Of a stretch of DNA of 64,000 nucleotides, positions 10,871-20,006 are shown in pieces. Numbering within the stretch: the stretch's first letter is position 1; each line of letters starts with the position of its first letter. This stretch comes from Cordilura impudica. Taxonomy: Eukaryota; Arthropoda; Insecta; Diptera; Scathophagidae. The stretch spans positions 225,847,070 to 225,911,069 of the forward strand of contig OY821518.1 in assembly GCA_963682025.1 (NCBI GenBank), in the 5' to 3' direction. The translations under genes and the position numbers were made by a program. The notes under the pieces are model-generated. The model made no database searches and was not told the origin of the DNA. It saw only the letters and a list, made by a program, of their open reading frames with translations.

Positions 10871-11442
10871 GTGAAAAGTCTTATGATAAATGTTATCTAC
10901 GTATGTGCAATAATTACTATACATATACTATAAGCAGTTGCTTAAAGCAATATTGCGGCACAATATTAAACGTCGCATTCATTTTCTGGTTTTCTTTGTC
11001 ATCTCTGCTCAATGATGATCACTTATTTAATAAAGTAATTCAATTTTTAAAAGTTCTGATTCCTTTAATTTGCAAACGATTCCGTTATATTTGATGTTTA
11101 CAAAATAAATAAAATTAAAAAAAAAAAAATTAAGGCGGTTTCGCAGCTTATTTTTGAAGTATTTTTGCTGTAGCGTCTTATAGAAAAAAGTTCTAAATTA
11201 AAAAATCGCAAAATTTTAAATTGAAATAAAACATGAATTTGTTCCCCCAAAAAACGTGAACATAGGGAATTTTTTCACCATGAACAAATTCCCCAATCCC
11301 ATAAAAATTTTTTGGGAGTAAGTTAATTTTTTTGACGAATGGTTCATCGGGGACTAAGTACTCAGCGCCTGGTAAGCATAGTGAACCATTTTTCAAGTCA
11401 AAGCCCTTTGGATCCCGGGCAAGACCGGGTAGAAACAGCTAG

Positions 11443-12070
11443 TAAATATATAAATATATAAATATCTATTTTAAATTTAAAGAATTACACCACTATGGGT
11501 ACATAATAATCTGCATTAATGTCAAATGTTCCTCATGTCCGTAACTATTATACTTGTTTAAAAAACTCGATCATGGTGAAAGCATATTTAATAGCTAAAA
11601 TAAAACTTTAATAACAATTCACCCACATATTATATTTAAAATGTATGATGTTAAATGAATCCGTTCTATTTACTTTCTAATGTGGAAGTTTTCTACTCTA
11701 GTTTCTATTTTCAGTGTTAATATACATAGATTGAAAGCATGCAGCGCGACTCAGGGAAGTTATTTACAAAACTCACTGCTAAGTCCCAAGTGGTTTTTAG
11801 TCAACGGCACAAATAGTGGCAGGAGTTGTAGCAACTAAAAGTATTATGGTACAAGTTACAAACAACAGATGAATGATAATACATTTACTATCTATGTATC
11901 GTTTGCCGAAATGTGATAGGGCGATTTACCTTTAATTTAGAAGGATGTGTTTTTTATTTAAATGTTGATTTAAATGTTGTCTTGGTATCATAAGAATTAA
12001 CCAATTTAACCTGTATTAACTGATATTGTGATAAAAACTGGTCGATGGGATACTTTTCAGTTTATAACAT
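11443..12070. other. Spacer between Helitron and LTR retrotransposon
   Basis: AT-rich, no convincing coding frame, RNA or repeat. It ends with ACAAC, of which CAAC is the left copy of the retrotransposon target duplication. Confidence 0.4.
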
Positions 12071-12075
12071 ACAAC

Positions 12076-12701
12076 TGTGGTGTTATGAATAGGTGGTGTT
12101 ATAAATATGTGGTGGTTAAAGGCTAACTATTAGGGGTGTGGTCCTTGCAACCGGCAGAGTTTGCCACTGGTTGTGCTTGTGGTGTCCTGTGTTATGTATT
12201 TAGGAGTGTAGGGTTTTACAACCGGCAGAGTTTGCCACTGGTTGTGCTATTGCATTTGCCGATCTTACTATTGTAAGGGCAAATGGAAACTTTTGTAATA
12301 AAACTAAGGCAGTTGTTGCCGATTTAGTGTTTAAAATTCAAGTCTGTTTTATTTTGGGTTTTACACCCTTTTTATACAATTTGTCATGATTTAACTTATT
12401 CTAGCATATAGTTAGTGTTACATTTGTTTCACTCAGTACTATGAAGGATCGTATTGCTTTATTCTACATTCCAATTACAATGTTATTTGCTTGGTATGCA
12501 CTCAAATAATATGAGTCACTCACATATTATTTGTTACATATTTACATATGTACATGCCATGCATAGAACAGTTTGACTCATTATCGATATTGTCTGTTGC
12601 ATATACACATTGTGTAAATGATATTTTAAATTGTCATCGATACTATTGATTGTCTGTTCTATGTATCATGTATGCATTGTAGACATGTGTGGTACACTAC
12701 A
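12076..12701 (-). repeat. 3' LTR of the retrotransposon
   Basis: This LTR runs TGTGGTGTTATG...GGTACACTACA and matches 18722-19347 base for base as far as I can compare. A minus-strand TATAAAAAG lies at 12368-12376. Two direct 29-bp copies of a hairpin-forming sequence lie at 12148-12176 and 12219-12247. Confidence 0.93.
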
Positions 12702-12712
12702 CCCTTACCCTT
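12702..12712 (-). other. Polypurine tract of the retrotransposon
   Basis: Read on the minus strand, AAGGGTAAGGG directly abuts the 3' LTR (TGTAGTG...). This is the position and composition expected for the plus-strand DNA primer, with one T interruption. Confidence 0.7.
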
Positions 12713-12868
12713 AAGAGAAAAATTAGGGAGGTAATATTTAACTGCATAATTTTTCTTATCAACTTCATAATACCGTTACAAAATTTCTTAAATTTATTGG
12801 TTAAAATATTTATATACAATTTGTTATTAAAATATTGTATTAATTAACAATTATTCTTATGATATTTC

Positions 12869-15800
12869 TTAATATTCTATATATTTCTTTAAATTGTTAT
12901 TGTGCAATTCTTTTTCTTTGCCATTATAATCTATAGTGGTGTTTACACCATTTCTCTTAACAATTTTATATGGTCCCTTATATGGACTTTGGTTTTTCTT
13001 TCTATTCTCTACTCTTATTAGAACTAAATCTCCTATATCTAGTTTAGGTTGGTTGCTATATTTATCCTTTTCAATTCTATTATTTTTTATACTAATTGTC
13101 ATTTCTTTTGCTCTATTCAACGAGAATTGTAATCTAACTCGTAGTTCTCTAACGTAGTCGTCATAGTTGTAGAATTTATTTTCATTTTCATTTTCTAGAA
13201 TGTCAGATGGCAAGCATGGTAACTTTCCGTATACTAATTCAAATGGTGTGTAGCCTGTGTCAATGTGTGGTGCTGTATTATAGGCAAAAGTGAAATATGG
13301 AATCCACTTGTCCCATTCATAATCAGTTGCTGTTGTCAATAAAAACTCATTCAGAACTCTATGATTCCTCTCAACTGAACCTAGTGTTTGATGGTGATAG
13401 GGTGTTGAAAATGCTTGTTTTATCTGTAATAATGAGCATATGTTACGCATTATCTCATTTGTAAATTCTGTTCCCTTGTCTGACTTAAGTACCTTAAATT
13501 GACCATACTTCAAAATAAATTGTTCGACCAATGTTTTGGCTGTTGTAATTGCATCTTTTGTTGACATTGGGTGTGCAACGATGAATTTTGTCAGCTCACA
13601 TTGCATTGTTAAAATGTATCGGTAATCATTTGAAATTCGAAGCGGTCCTACAGTGTCAATTGAAATCACTTCAAAACTGTTGCCTGGTGTGTTTGTTAGT
13701 GTGAATGGTTCCCTTATGTGTTTTGTTTGTTTGTTTTTGTTACACTTATCGCAATATGATACAAAACTCTTCACCATCTTATTCATGTTTTTCCAAATAT
13801 ACCGCTGTTTTAGTTTAATTACTGTTTTTCTTATACCCAAGTGGCCTGCATGGGTGGCATTATGAAATTCATCTATTAGTTTGTATTTTAATATTTCGTT
13901 TGTTATTCTCTTTGGGGCATTATATATTAATATTTTTAGTTGAGGACTTTTATCATTTATTTTTATCTTTGCATATGCTTCTTTTATTTCTTCTTTTGTA
14001 TATACTTTAAATATTTTATCATTATTTGGTAGCGCTACTTCCTTTATATTTTCCTTTCTCATTTTAGATATCAGGTTCTTCAGTAACGAATCTAGTTTCG
14101 CTGAATTATTGCTGAATCTTGCTAGCTTTTCATTATATTTTCCATTATTAATATTTTGGGTACGTAATTTCTTCATGGTCGAAACTGGTTTCGATGAATT
14201 ATCATTACGTCCTATGTGCACTATATTATTTTCAATTTTTATATCGATATCTTCTATATTCTCTATTTCATTAAATTGCAATTTCTTTATATTTTTGACG
14301 TCATTAATGGAGGTGCATTCCCATATTTGAAGTTGATCAGGCTTCTGAGAGTTACATGTTTCCAATTTATTTCTGTCTACACGTGTATTATTTTCATTAT
14401 TATTGTTTTCTTCATTATTTATCATTTTATACATATCTTTAGTTGTTGCCTCATTAATTTTATTTTTCATGGCCCGTGTTGTTACTAATATTTTTCTCTC
14501 TTTCTCTTCATGGTTTCGTGGTATCATCTGTTTTAATATATCTGAGTTAATTTCTATCCTGGAAAGTGCGTCAGCGTTAGTATTCATCTTTCCTTTTTTA
14601 TAAACAATTGAAAAATCATAGTCACTTAAATCCAATCTAATTCTAGTCATCTTTGATGAAGGGTTTTTATGTGAAAATAGTGAGATTAAAGGTCTATGGT
14701 CTGTTACTACTATGAACTTTCTACCGTACAGGTAAGGTTTGAAAAAATTTATACTCCAATGAATTGCTAATAGTTCCTTTTCAATTATCGGTTTATTGAT
14801 ATCATGTTTTTGTAATGATTTACTAGCATATGAAATGGGTAAATCTTGGCCTATTTCGCCTTGGGATAAAACGGCTCCTAATGCATAGTTTGAAGCGTCG
14901 GTAGTTAAAATAAAAGGTTGTTCAAAATTTGGGTATTGTAGTACAGGGGGTTTCATTAACTTTTCTTTTAGTTTATCAAAAGCGTTTTGGCATTCTTCTG
15001 TCCATAAAAATTTTGCTTTCTTCTTTAATAGTGCATTTAGACTTTTGGCAATGTCAGCGAAATTTGGTATGAATTTTCTGTAGTAGTTGCAGAATGCAAT
15101 GAATCGTCTTACTTCGTCCGTGTTTGTGGGTGTTGGATAATTTTTTATTACTTCGTACTTGGCTGGGTCTGTTTTCACACCGTCCTTTGTTATTAAATGT
15201 CCCAGATAGACTACTTCTGGTCTCAAAAAACAACATTTTTTTGGGTTAAGTTTTAGATTATACTGTTGTAACCTGTTCAATACTTTTATTAAATTTCGAT
15301 TGTGATGTTGCAAACTACATCCGTACACGATAATGTCATCTACGTAAAGAAATGCTTCGGATTCTAGTCCCGAAAGTGCTATTGTAAGCATTCTCTGAAA
15401 ACTATTTGAAGAAATTTTCAGTCCGAATGGCAGTCTTTTAAATTGATAGTGACCTTGCTGTGTAGAAAAAGCTGTTAATGCTCTAGAATCTTTGTCCAAT
15501 TTGATTTGATGAAATGAACTAGTCATATCGAGTGTAGAAAACCATCTGGCTCTGCCTAATTTATCTAAAATGTCTTCTAATCTAGTTAATGGAAATTTGT
15601 CATTAACAATTTTGTCATTTAGTTTCCTAAAATCTACTACTAGTCTCCATTTCTTTTTGTTCTCCGTGTTCTTTTTTGGTACCAAAAGGAGTGGAGCATT
15701 GTATGGGCTGACTGATGATTCTATTATGTCATCATTAAGCATTTTCTGCACCTGTTCATTTATTATATTTGTGTGTGAATGTGGTAACCTGTAGTTCTTT

Positions 15801-16699
15801 ATATATACGGGTGTGTTGTCTGAGGTTGTGATTTTCTGATTGTAAAAATTGTTGACTGTTAATTTTTCGTTTTCCAAGTGAAATACATTCTGATATTTTT
15901 TAAATATTTTTACTAATTCTGTTTTTTCATTATTGTCATTAGTATTTAATTGTAAGTCATCCAATATCTTTTCAAAACGTTCGTCGCTGTGTATGCTATT
16001 GTAATTTAATATGTTATAGTTTTTAAGTGGGTCAGTTTGAAGTTGAATACCCTTTAAAATTACCGCGTCGTTCGTTGTGTTTAATATTTTTATATGTGTC
16101 ATGCCGCTTTTGGGTGCTATTGAATTACTTAGAAAAATTCCTTCCTTCAATTCATTATTGAATATGACGCAATCTTCTGTGAGGTTCAATTTTATTGCTT
16201 GGATAATTTCTGTTCTTGGTGGTATTGTTACATGCATTGTATCAAGTGCCTTCGCTTGCATGGGAAGTGTAATTGTTTCATCATTATTAAACAAAGAAAT
16301 TGTATATGTTTCATAGTCGATTTTACCAAGGTATTTTCTCAAAAAATCTCTACCTAATATTCCGTCTGTTTCTATTGGAAAGTCTGATTTTACTAGTTGG
16401 AAAGAGTGTCTGTATATTTCGGTCGTTAGTGACAATTCTAATTTTATTTTGCCTAGAGAATAAATTTCTTCTGTAGTTATTCCTGTTAATTTACATTTTT
16501 CATCTGGTTCATATTGTTCGCCTTCAAAGTCTGTTTGCATTCGACAGAGTGATATGTCTGCGCCTGTATCTATGAGAAATGTTAGTTGTTTATTCTTGTA
16601 TTTGGCGTATATAAAATTTGTGTTGTTGTCGGATACTTTAAATACTCTTAATTTTGGCCGTTCAGAATATCCATCTATTCCGGGCCTGACTCGTTTCCC
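12869..16699 (-). CDS. pol: Pol polyprotein (protease, RT, RNase H, integrase), -1 frame
   Basis: The frame is open from 16732 to the stop at 12869. It is expressed by a -1 shift at the heptamer 16693-16699, so the first ATG (16540) is not the true start: the protease site LIDTGADIS lies just upstream of it (Asp codon 16568-16570). Numbering from that ATG: protease ILGRDF at 61-66; RT with LVVDFRKLN (~300), FSTLDMT and YVDD at 399-402; RNase H with TTDAS (~548), the IIEKELLAIHW glutamate, VVTDH (~614) and NADALSR; integrase HHCC (H893, H897, C930, C933) and DDE D962, D1021, E1057. All catalytic residues expected are present. The protein would act in the virus-like particle, copying genomic RNA and inserting the cDNA. 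No stop or frameshift interrupts it. Confidence 0.93.
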   Translation of the reverse strand, partial: GKRVRPGIDGYSERPKLRVFKVSDNNTNFIYAKYKNKQLTFLIDTGADISLCRMQTDFEGEQYEPDEKCKLTGITTEEIYSLGKIKLELSLTTEIYRHSFQLVKSDFPIETDGILGRDFLRKYLGKIDYETYTISLFNNDETITLPMQAKALDTMHVTIPPRTEIIQAIKLNLTEDCVIFNNELKEGIFLSNSIAPKSGMTHIKILNTTNDAVILKGIQLQTDPLKNYNILNYNSIHSDERFEKILDDLQLNTNDNNEKTELVKIFKKYQNVFHLENEKLTVNNFYNQKITTSDNTPVYIKNYRLPHSHTNIINEQVQKMLNDDIIESSVSPYNAPLLLVPKKNTENKKKWRLVVDFRKLNDKIVNDKFPLTRLEDILDKLGRARWFSTLDMTSSFHQIKLDKDSRALTAFSTQQGHYQFKRLPFGLKISSNSFQRMLTIALSGLESEAFLYVDDIIVYGCSLQHHNRNLIKVLNRLQQYNLKLNPKKCCFLRPEVVYLGHLITKDGVKTDPAKYEVIKNYPTPTNTDEVRRFIAFCNYYRKFIPNFADIAKSLNALLKKKAKFLWTEECQNAFDKLKEKLMKPPVLQYPNFEQPFILTTDASNYALGAVLSQGEIGQDLPISYASKSLQKHDINKPIIEKELLAIHWSINFFKPYLYGRKFIVVTDHRPLISLFSHKNPSSKMTRIRLDLSDYDFSIVYKKGKMNTNADALSRIEINSDILKQMIPRNHEEKERKILVTTRAMKNKINEATTKDMYKMINNEENNNNENNTRVDRNKLETCNSQKPDQLQIWECTSINDVKNIKKLQFNEIENIEDIDIKIENNIVHIGRNDNSSKPVSTMKKLRTQNINNGKYNEKLARFSNNSAKLDSLLKNLISKMRKENIKEVALPNNDKIFKVYTKEEIKEAYAKIKINDKSPQLKILIYNAPKRITNEILKYKLIDEFHNATHAGHLGIRKTVIKLKQRYIWKNMNKMVKSFVSYCDKCNKNKQTKHIREPFTLTNTPGNSFEVISIDTVGPLRISNDYRYILTMQCELTKFIVAHPMSTKDAITTAKTLVEQFILKYGQFKVLKSDKGTEFTNEIMRNICSLLQIKQAFSTPYHHQTLGSVERNHRVLNEFLLTTATDYEWDKWIPYFTFAYNTAPHIDTGYTPFELVYGKLPCLPSDILENENENKFYNYDDYVRELRVRLQFSLNRAKEMTISIKNNRIEKDKYSNQPKLDIGDLVLIRVENRKKNQSPYKGPYKIVKRNGVNTTIDYNGKEKELHNNNLKKYIEY
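16656..16699 (-). other. Programmed -1 ribosomal frameshift signal between gag and pol
   Basis: On the minus strand GGGAAAC (16699 to 16693) sits in the gag frame as G|GGA|AAC, the canonical X XXY YYZ arrangement. Six nucleotides later (GAGTCA) a stem-loop can form. GGCC(C)G pairs with CGGCC and GAATA with TATTC around a GATGGA loop, spanning 16686 to 16656. Gag stops at 16675 and the pol frame is open from 16732, so the signal is inside the 58-nt overlap. All of this is read directly; in vivo use is inferred. Confidence 0.85.
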
Positions 16700-17796
16700 G
16701 AAGTTTGTATAGTATGTATGTGTCCATTGTTTCTATTGTTATTGTTATTCTGGTTTCCCCCATTGTTTCTGTTGTTATTCCTAAAATTATTATTTCTACT
16801 GAAGTTAGTATTATTTCTGTTATCGTTATTGTTTCTATTAAAGTTCCTATCTGTGTTGTGCCTATTTCCAGTATTGGTGTAACTGTCATTTCTACTGAAA
16901 CTTCTAGACGAGTTGTTATTTCTAGTCTGGTTCCGCTGTGAGTAATGTGGTCGTTCATTTCTAAAATGTAAAACTGAGTTATGATTTACTTTTCGCTCAT
17001 TTTCCAATTCCAATGCGAGCTCGGATGCTTCTTGCAGATTATTAGGTCGAGCTGCGTATATGGTCGATTTAAAGTTCTCATTCAAACCTTTTTTAAAAAT
17101 GTCTAAAGCTAATTTATTATTCAGTCTAATTATTACGTTTTTCTCTGCTTCTGTTACGCCATTTCCCAGTTCCTCGATACCTAACTTGTTTAGGTTATCT
17201 ATTGTCGTCGTTATCTTTTCCTTGAATGAATTTATAGACATTTTCCTTTGGAATAGTGTATTCAATTTAGCCTGTAGTTCTGGTATTGTCTTATTGCTTT
17301 TGTATCTTTGTTCTAATAATTTCCTTAGTTCTTCAAAATTTTCTGGCTTTGTATAGCTCCCTATTGCTGTTCTGACATTTGAGGTAAGCTTAGCATGATA
17401 TATGTACTGTAGAAAATCTATTTTTGCTGTCTCTGATAAAGTTTTGTTGATGAGTTCTGCTGTTATTAGAAAACCTTCTAATTCTACATAATTACCGGTG
17501 AACAATGATAGTGTTTTTGAAACTGTTTCTAAACTAAATGCTGCCATTTTAGTGTCTTCTGTTTCCGTTTCTGTAGATTTTCCTAGTAAATATTCCTTAA
17601 TGTCCTCATATATATTATTAAACTCTTCCTCAGAAGTTATTGTATTTCCTTGTTCAATTTTTGTTATTTGAAATTCTTTTCTTAGTTCCTCAATATATGC
17701 TAATTTGTTTTGGATAGTTTTCTTTGTATATGTCCTTCCTGGACTTTTCTTTAAAATTTTTAATAACTCTTTTAATTTTCCAATTTGTTCTTCCAT
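16675..17796 (-). CDS. gag: Gag structural protein of the LTR retrotransposon
   Basis: The gene encodes a 373-residue protein. Residues 1-70 are charged and helical; ~90-270 form a capsid-like region with LSLFTGNYVELEGFLITAEL, FLQYIYHAKL and NFEELRKLLEQRYKS. Residues ~275-360 are an extremely Asn/Arg-rich tail (FRNNNRNNGG type) that replaces the CCHC zinc knuckle as the RNA-binding part. It ends SGNESGPE, and the frameshift occurs at the G-N codons. It should assemble the virus-like particle and package genomic RNA. Start chosen at the first ATG after a long AT-rich leader; pol follows in the -1 frame. Confidence 0.9.
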   Translation of the reverse strand: MEEQIGKLKELLKILKKSPGRTYTKKTIQNKLAYIEELRKEFQITKIEQGNTITSEEEFNNIYEDIKEYLLGKSTETETEDTKMAAFSLETVSKTLSLFTGNYVELEGFLITAELINKTLSETAKIDFLQYIYHAKLTSNVRTAIGSYTKPENFEELRKLLEQRYKSNKTIPELQAKLNTLFQRKMSINSFKEKITTTIDNLNKLGIEELGNGVTEAEKNVIIRLNNKLALDIFKKGLNENFKSTIYAARPNNLQEASELALELENERKVNHNSVLHFRNERPHYSQRNQTRNNNSSRSFSRNDSYTNTGNRHNTDRNFNRNNNDNRNNTNFSRNNNFRNNNRNNGGNQNNNNNRNNGHIHTIQTSGNESGPE

Positions 17797-18040
17797 TTAG
17801 ATAATTTTACAAAAATTTTCTTTTCTCTTTTTTATTTTAAAAATAGTATAATAGACAATTTCATAAACAATATTTCTAACAATTATGTTTTCAATTATTT
17901 ATTTAAAATAGTACATTTAAAAAAAAAATTTTTTCTTCAATTATTAAAATTAATTTTATGTAATTTAAGAATATTATAATTGCTAATTGTAATAATATAA
18001 ATATAAATAATATCTCTAATATGTCATTGAAAGGCATATT
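17797..18040 (-). other. AT-rich leader between small frame and gag
   Basis: A 244-bp, strongly AT-rich segment separates the 61-codon frame from the gag start. I see no conserved motif; it may hold splice or ribosome-entry signals that cannot be judged from sequence alone. Confidence 0.4.
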
Positions 18041-18226
18041 TTATTTTCTTCTTATAAAGTGTTTGCTGATTGAAAATATTTTATCTATTACATCGGATTT
18101 TTCAATAGTGTCATGTAATTTCGATGCTACTCCTCTGATTTCACCCTGAATAGCCCTGAACAACAATATTGTAATTGTTATAAATATAATCAATGGAAAT
18201 ACAATGCTTCGTATAATTGTACACAT
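18041..18226 (-). CDS. Small predicted membrane protein in the retrotransposon leader
   Basis: This 61-codon frame lies between the 116-codon frame and gag. Residues ~5-25 (IRSIVFPLIIFITITILLF) are a clear hydrophobic segment, followed by an amphipathic basic tail ending FIRRK. It could be a type II-like or tail-facing single-pass protein. No family is recognised and there is no env elsewhere in the element. The frame is uninterrupted in an element with otherwise intact genes, which favours real coding. Because it is short and in an AT-rich stretch it could also be fortuitous. Confidence 0.45.
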   Translation of the reverse strand: MCTIIRSIVFPLIIFITITILLFRAIQGEIRGVASKLHDTIEKSDVIDKIFSISKHFIRRK

Positions 18227-18301
18227 TTTATAATAAGTTTCTATTTATTTAAATGTTCTCTGATTTAAAAAAAAAATTTTCTTTTTGTATCTGTTAATTA
18301 T

Positions 18302-18652
18302 TTATTTTTCTTGTTCTTTTTTTTTGTTCCTTTTTATGCTGGTTTTCAGTTCCTCAATCTTTGACCAAATTTCTTGCGATTTTTCCCACGGGATTGGATT
18401 TTCTTCTTCCCTTACAATGCGTAGCAGGTCTGCTAATTTTCTCCGTTCGTGCACTAGCCGTCCTCCTCTTTTCTTCTTAGCAATCTTTGTGTCGACTATC
18501 GGTATTGCTGTTAATTTTTTCTCTGTCTTCCTCGCTAGGCTTTGCCTGTATTCCTCGATTGTAAGCCGTTTTGGTCCTTGTACCATCGGTTTGTATGCTG
18601 GTGGTGGTGTTGCTGGAACACTTAAGGATGAAGGAACGTATTCGTCGGACAT
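18302..18652 (-). CDS. 116-codon leader protein of the retrotransposon, function unknown
   Basis: This is the first open frame after the 5' LTR and primer-binding site. The protein has a Pro-rich N-terminus (VPATPPPAYKP), then PKRLTIEEYRQSLARK, a strongly basic middle (KIAKKKRGGRLVHERRK) and a lysine-rich C-terminus (KRNKKKEQEK). The composition suggests nucleic-acid binding, but no domain is recognised. Extra small frames ahead of gag are known in the 412 branch, and I infer this is the equivalent. Base use resembles gag and pol. Start chosen at the first ATG, 70 bases inside the leader. Confidence 0.6.
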   Translation of the reverse strand: MSDEYVPSSLSVPATPPPAYKPMVQGPKRLTIEEYRQSLARKTEKKLTAIPIVDTKIAKKKRGGRLVHERRKLADLLRIVREEENPIPWEKSQEIWSKIEELKTSIKRNKKKEQEK

Positions 18653-18703
18653 GTGTTTATATATGATGTTTAGATGAAAGTGTTTAAATTAGTTCCGAGG
18701 TCG

Positions 18704-18721
18704 TCGTCCAAAGGATCGCCA
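18704..18721 (-). other. Candidate primer-binding site
   Basis: On the minus strand TGGCGATCCTTTGGACGA begins immediately at the inner edge of the 5' LTR. A TGG start complementary to a tRNA CCA end is expected at this position. I cannot name the tRNA from sequence alone. Confidence 0.6.
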
Positions 18722-18793
18722 TGTGGTGTTATGAATAGGTGGTGTTATAAATATGTGGTGGTTAAAGGCTAACTATTAGGGGTGTGGTCCTTG

Positions 18794-18893
18794 CAACCGG
18801 CAGAGTTTGCCACTGGTTGTGCTTGTGGTGTCCTGTGTTATGTATTTAGGAGTGTAGGGTTTTACAACCGGCAGAGTTTGCCACTGGTTGTGC
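18794..18893 (-). repeat. Twin hairpin-forming direct repeats in the LTR
   Basis: CAACCGGCAGAGTTTGCCAC followed by TGGTTGTGC occurs at 18794-18822 and again at 18865-18893. Each copy can fold (CAACC with GGTTG, GGCA with TGCC). In element orientation they fall in the transcribed leader end of the LTR, a position where retroelements carry packaging or translation elements. The role is inference. Confidence 0.7.
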
Positions 18894-19013
18894 TATTGCA
18901 TTTGCCGATCTTACTATTGTAAGGGCAAATGGAAACTTTTGTAATAAAACTAAGGCAGTTGTTGCCGATTTAGTGTTTAAAATTCAAGTCTGTTTTATTT
19001 TGGGTTTTACACC

Positions 19014-19022
19014 CTTTTTATA
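19014..19022 (-). promoter_or_regulatory. TATA box of the 5' LTR promoter
   Basis: TATAAAAAG on the minus strand is the only strong TATA-like element in the LTR in element orientation. Initiation would be expected 25-30 bases downstream, near 18985-18990, giving an RNA that reads through the twin hairpins at 18794-18893 into the leader. Confidence 0.5.
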
Positions 19023-19351
19023 CAATTTGTCATGATTTAACTTATTCTAGCATATAGTTAGTGTTACATTTGTTTCACTCAGTACTATGAAGGATCGTAT
19101 TGCTTTATTCTACATTCCAATTACAATGTTATTTGCTTGGTATGCACTCAAATAATATGAGTCACTCACATATTATTTGTTACATATTTACATATGTACA
19201 TGCCATGCATAGAACAGTTTGACTCATTATCGATATTGTCTGTTGCATATACACATTGTGTAAATGATATTTTAAATTGTCATCGATACTATTGATTGTC
19301 TGTTCTATGTATCATGTATGCATTGTAGACATGTGTGGTACACTACACAAC

Positions 19352-20006
19352 CATGTGGTGGAATATTGTATATCATACGCTATTGTTTAAATAACACTGT
19401 GTAACAAATTCAGGTCAGCAAAAGTTAGGTCGATTCTGAGAATGACGGGTGAAACTAGAGGCTAAATTAGAAGGCCCGTATCGCGGCGTTTGTTTATGTT
19501 AGTTCGAATTTTTTTTTTTAATCGACCTTCGAACTTTGCAGTCAAATGCCGATTTTCAGCATGTTGTTTATATGGTTTTTTGGCTATAAGTCGTCGACTA
19601 ATTAATATTTTTTCAATCTGTAAAAGCCAAATTATTGCTAGAGGCCTGTGCAACAATCGAAATTTTTTAAAAAATTGATTTAGAAAACTTTTGTGGTGCT
19701 TATAAAGCAAAATATTGGAAAAATTATTTGTTTTTCATGCTTTTTGAAAATATTTTCCACAAAACTAAAATTTTTTTGCTTTCTGTTTGATCTATAATAT
19801 GCTTCTCAGTTTCTTCAATAAATTTCATTTCATAATACAAAACTTGCGTTTTCCAGCTTAATATTAATTTACTTCTCATTTTTTATGTATCAATTTTGTT
19901 CAGTGTTGGTTTTGAAGAAACATTGAAAAAGAAATTATAAAAATATTGAAAAAATATATTTTTGAAATGTTAGTTATGAAAAGTTTTAAGTAAAAAATTA
20001 AATAAA
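19352..20006. other. Spacer without recognised gene
   Basis: AT-rich; short frames on both strands around 19462-19710 show no domain and overlap antisense. Nothing else is supported. Confidence 0.4.

Larger units (their letters stand above)
8636..11442 (+). mobile_element. Helitron rolling-circle transposon, decayed
   Basis: The 5' end reads TCTATATATATAAAGTTC directly after A, and the 3' end at 11439-11442 is CTAG followed by T. Upstream of the 3' end is the hairpin CCCGG-GCAAGA-CCGGG at 11413-11428. TC start, CTRR end, a hairpin roughly 10 bases from the end and A/T insertion context are Helitron hallmarks. The interior carries a ~160-bp tandem array near the 5' end and a remnant of the Pif1-like helicase C-terminus near 10170-10451. 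The Rep domain and most of the helicase are gone, so it is non-autonomous now. Confidence 0.75.
12076..19347 (-). mobile_element. Complete Ty3/gypsy-type LTR retrotransposon (412/mdg1-like)
   Basis: This is a 7272-bp element with two 626-bp LTRs that I could not tell apart by eye, both TG...CA, flanked by CAAC (12072-12075 and 19348-19351). It is transcribed on the minus strand. Order from its 5' end: LTR, primer-binding site, 116-codon frame, 61-codon frame, gag, pol in the -1 frame, polypurine tract, LTR. There is no env. Gag without a zinc knuckle, pol order PR-RT-RNase H-IN and small frames in the leader resemble the 412/mdg1 branch. That placement is an inference from memory of family architecture. 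Intact frames and matching LTRs suggest a recent, possibly still competent insertion. Confidence 0.92.
18722..19347 (-). repeat. 5' LTR of the retrotransposon
   Basis: The LTR is 626 bp and matches the 3' LTR as far as I can compare. It begins and ends TG/CA on both strands and is followed by CAAC at 19348-19351, the right target duplication. Confidence 0.93.

Noticed and set aside
16540..16540. The first ATG of the pol frame as its translation start
   Set aside because: The protease active site DTGA is encoded upstream of it and an in-register GGGAAAC heptamer explains expression as a Gag-Pol fusion.
12936..17356. Plus-strand frames opposite gag and pol
   Set aside because: Antisense shadows of the long coding frames, hydrophobic because of the AT-rich codon complement.
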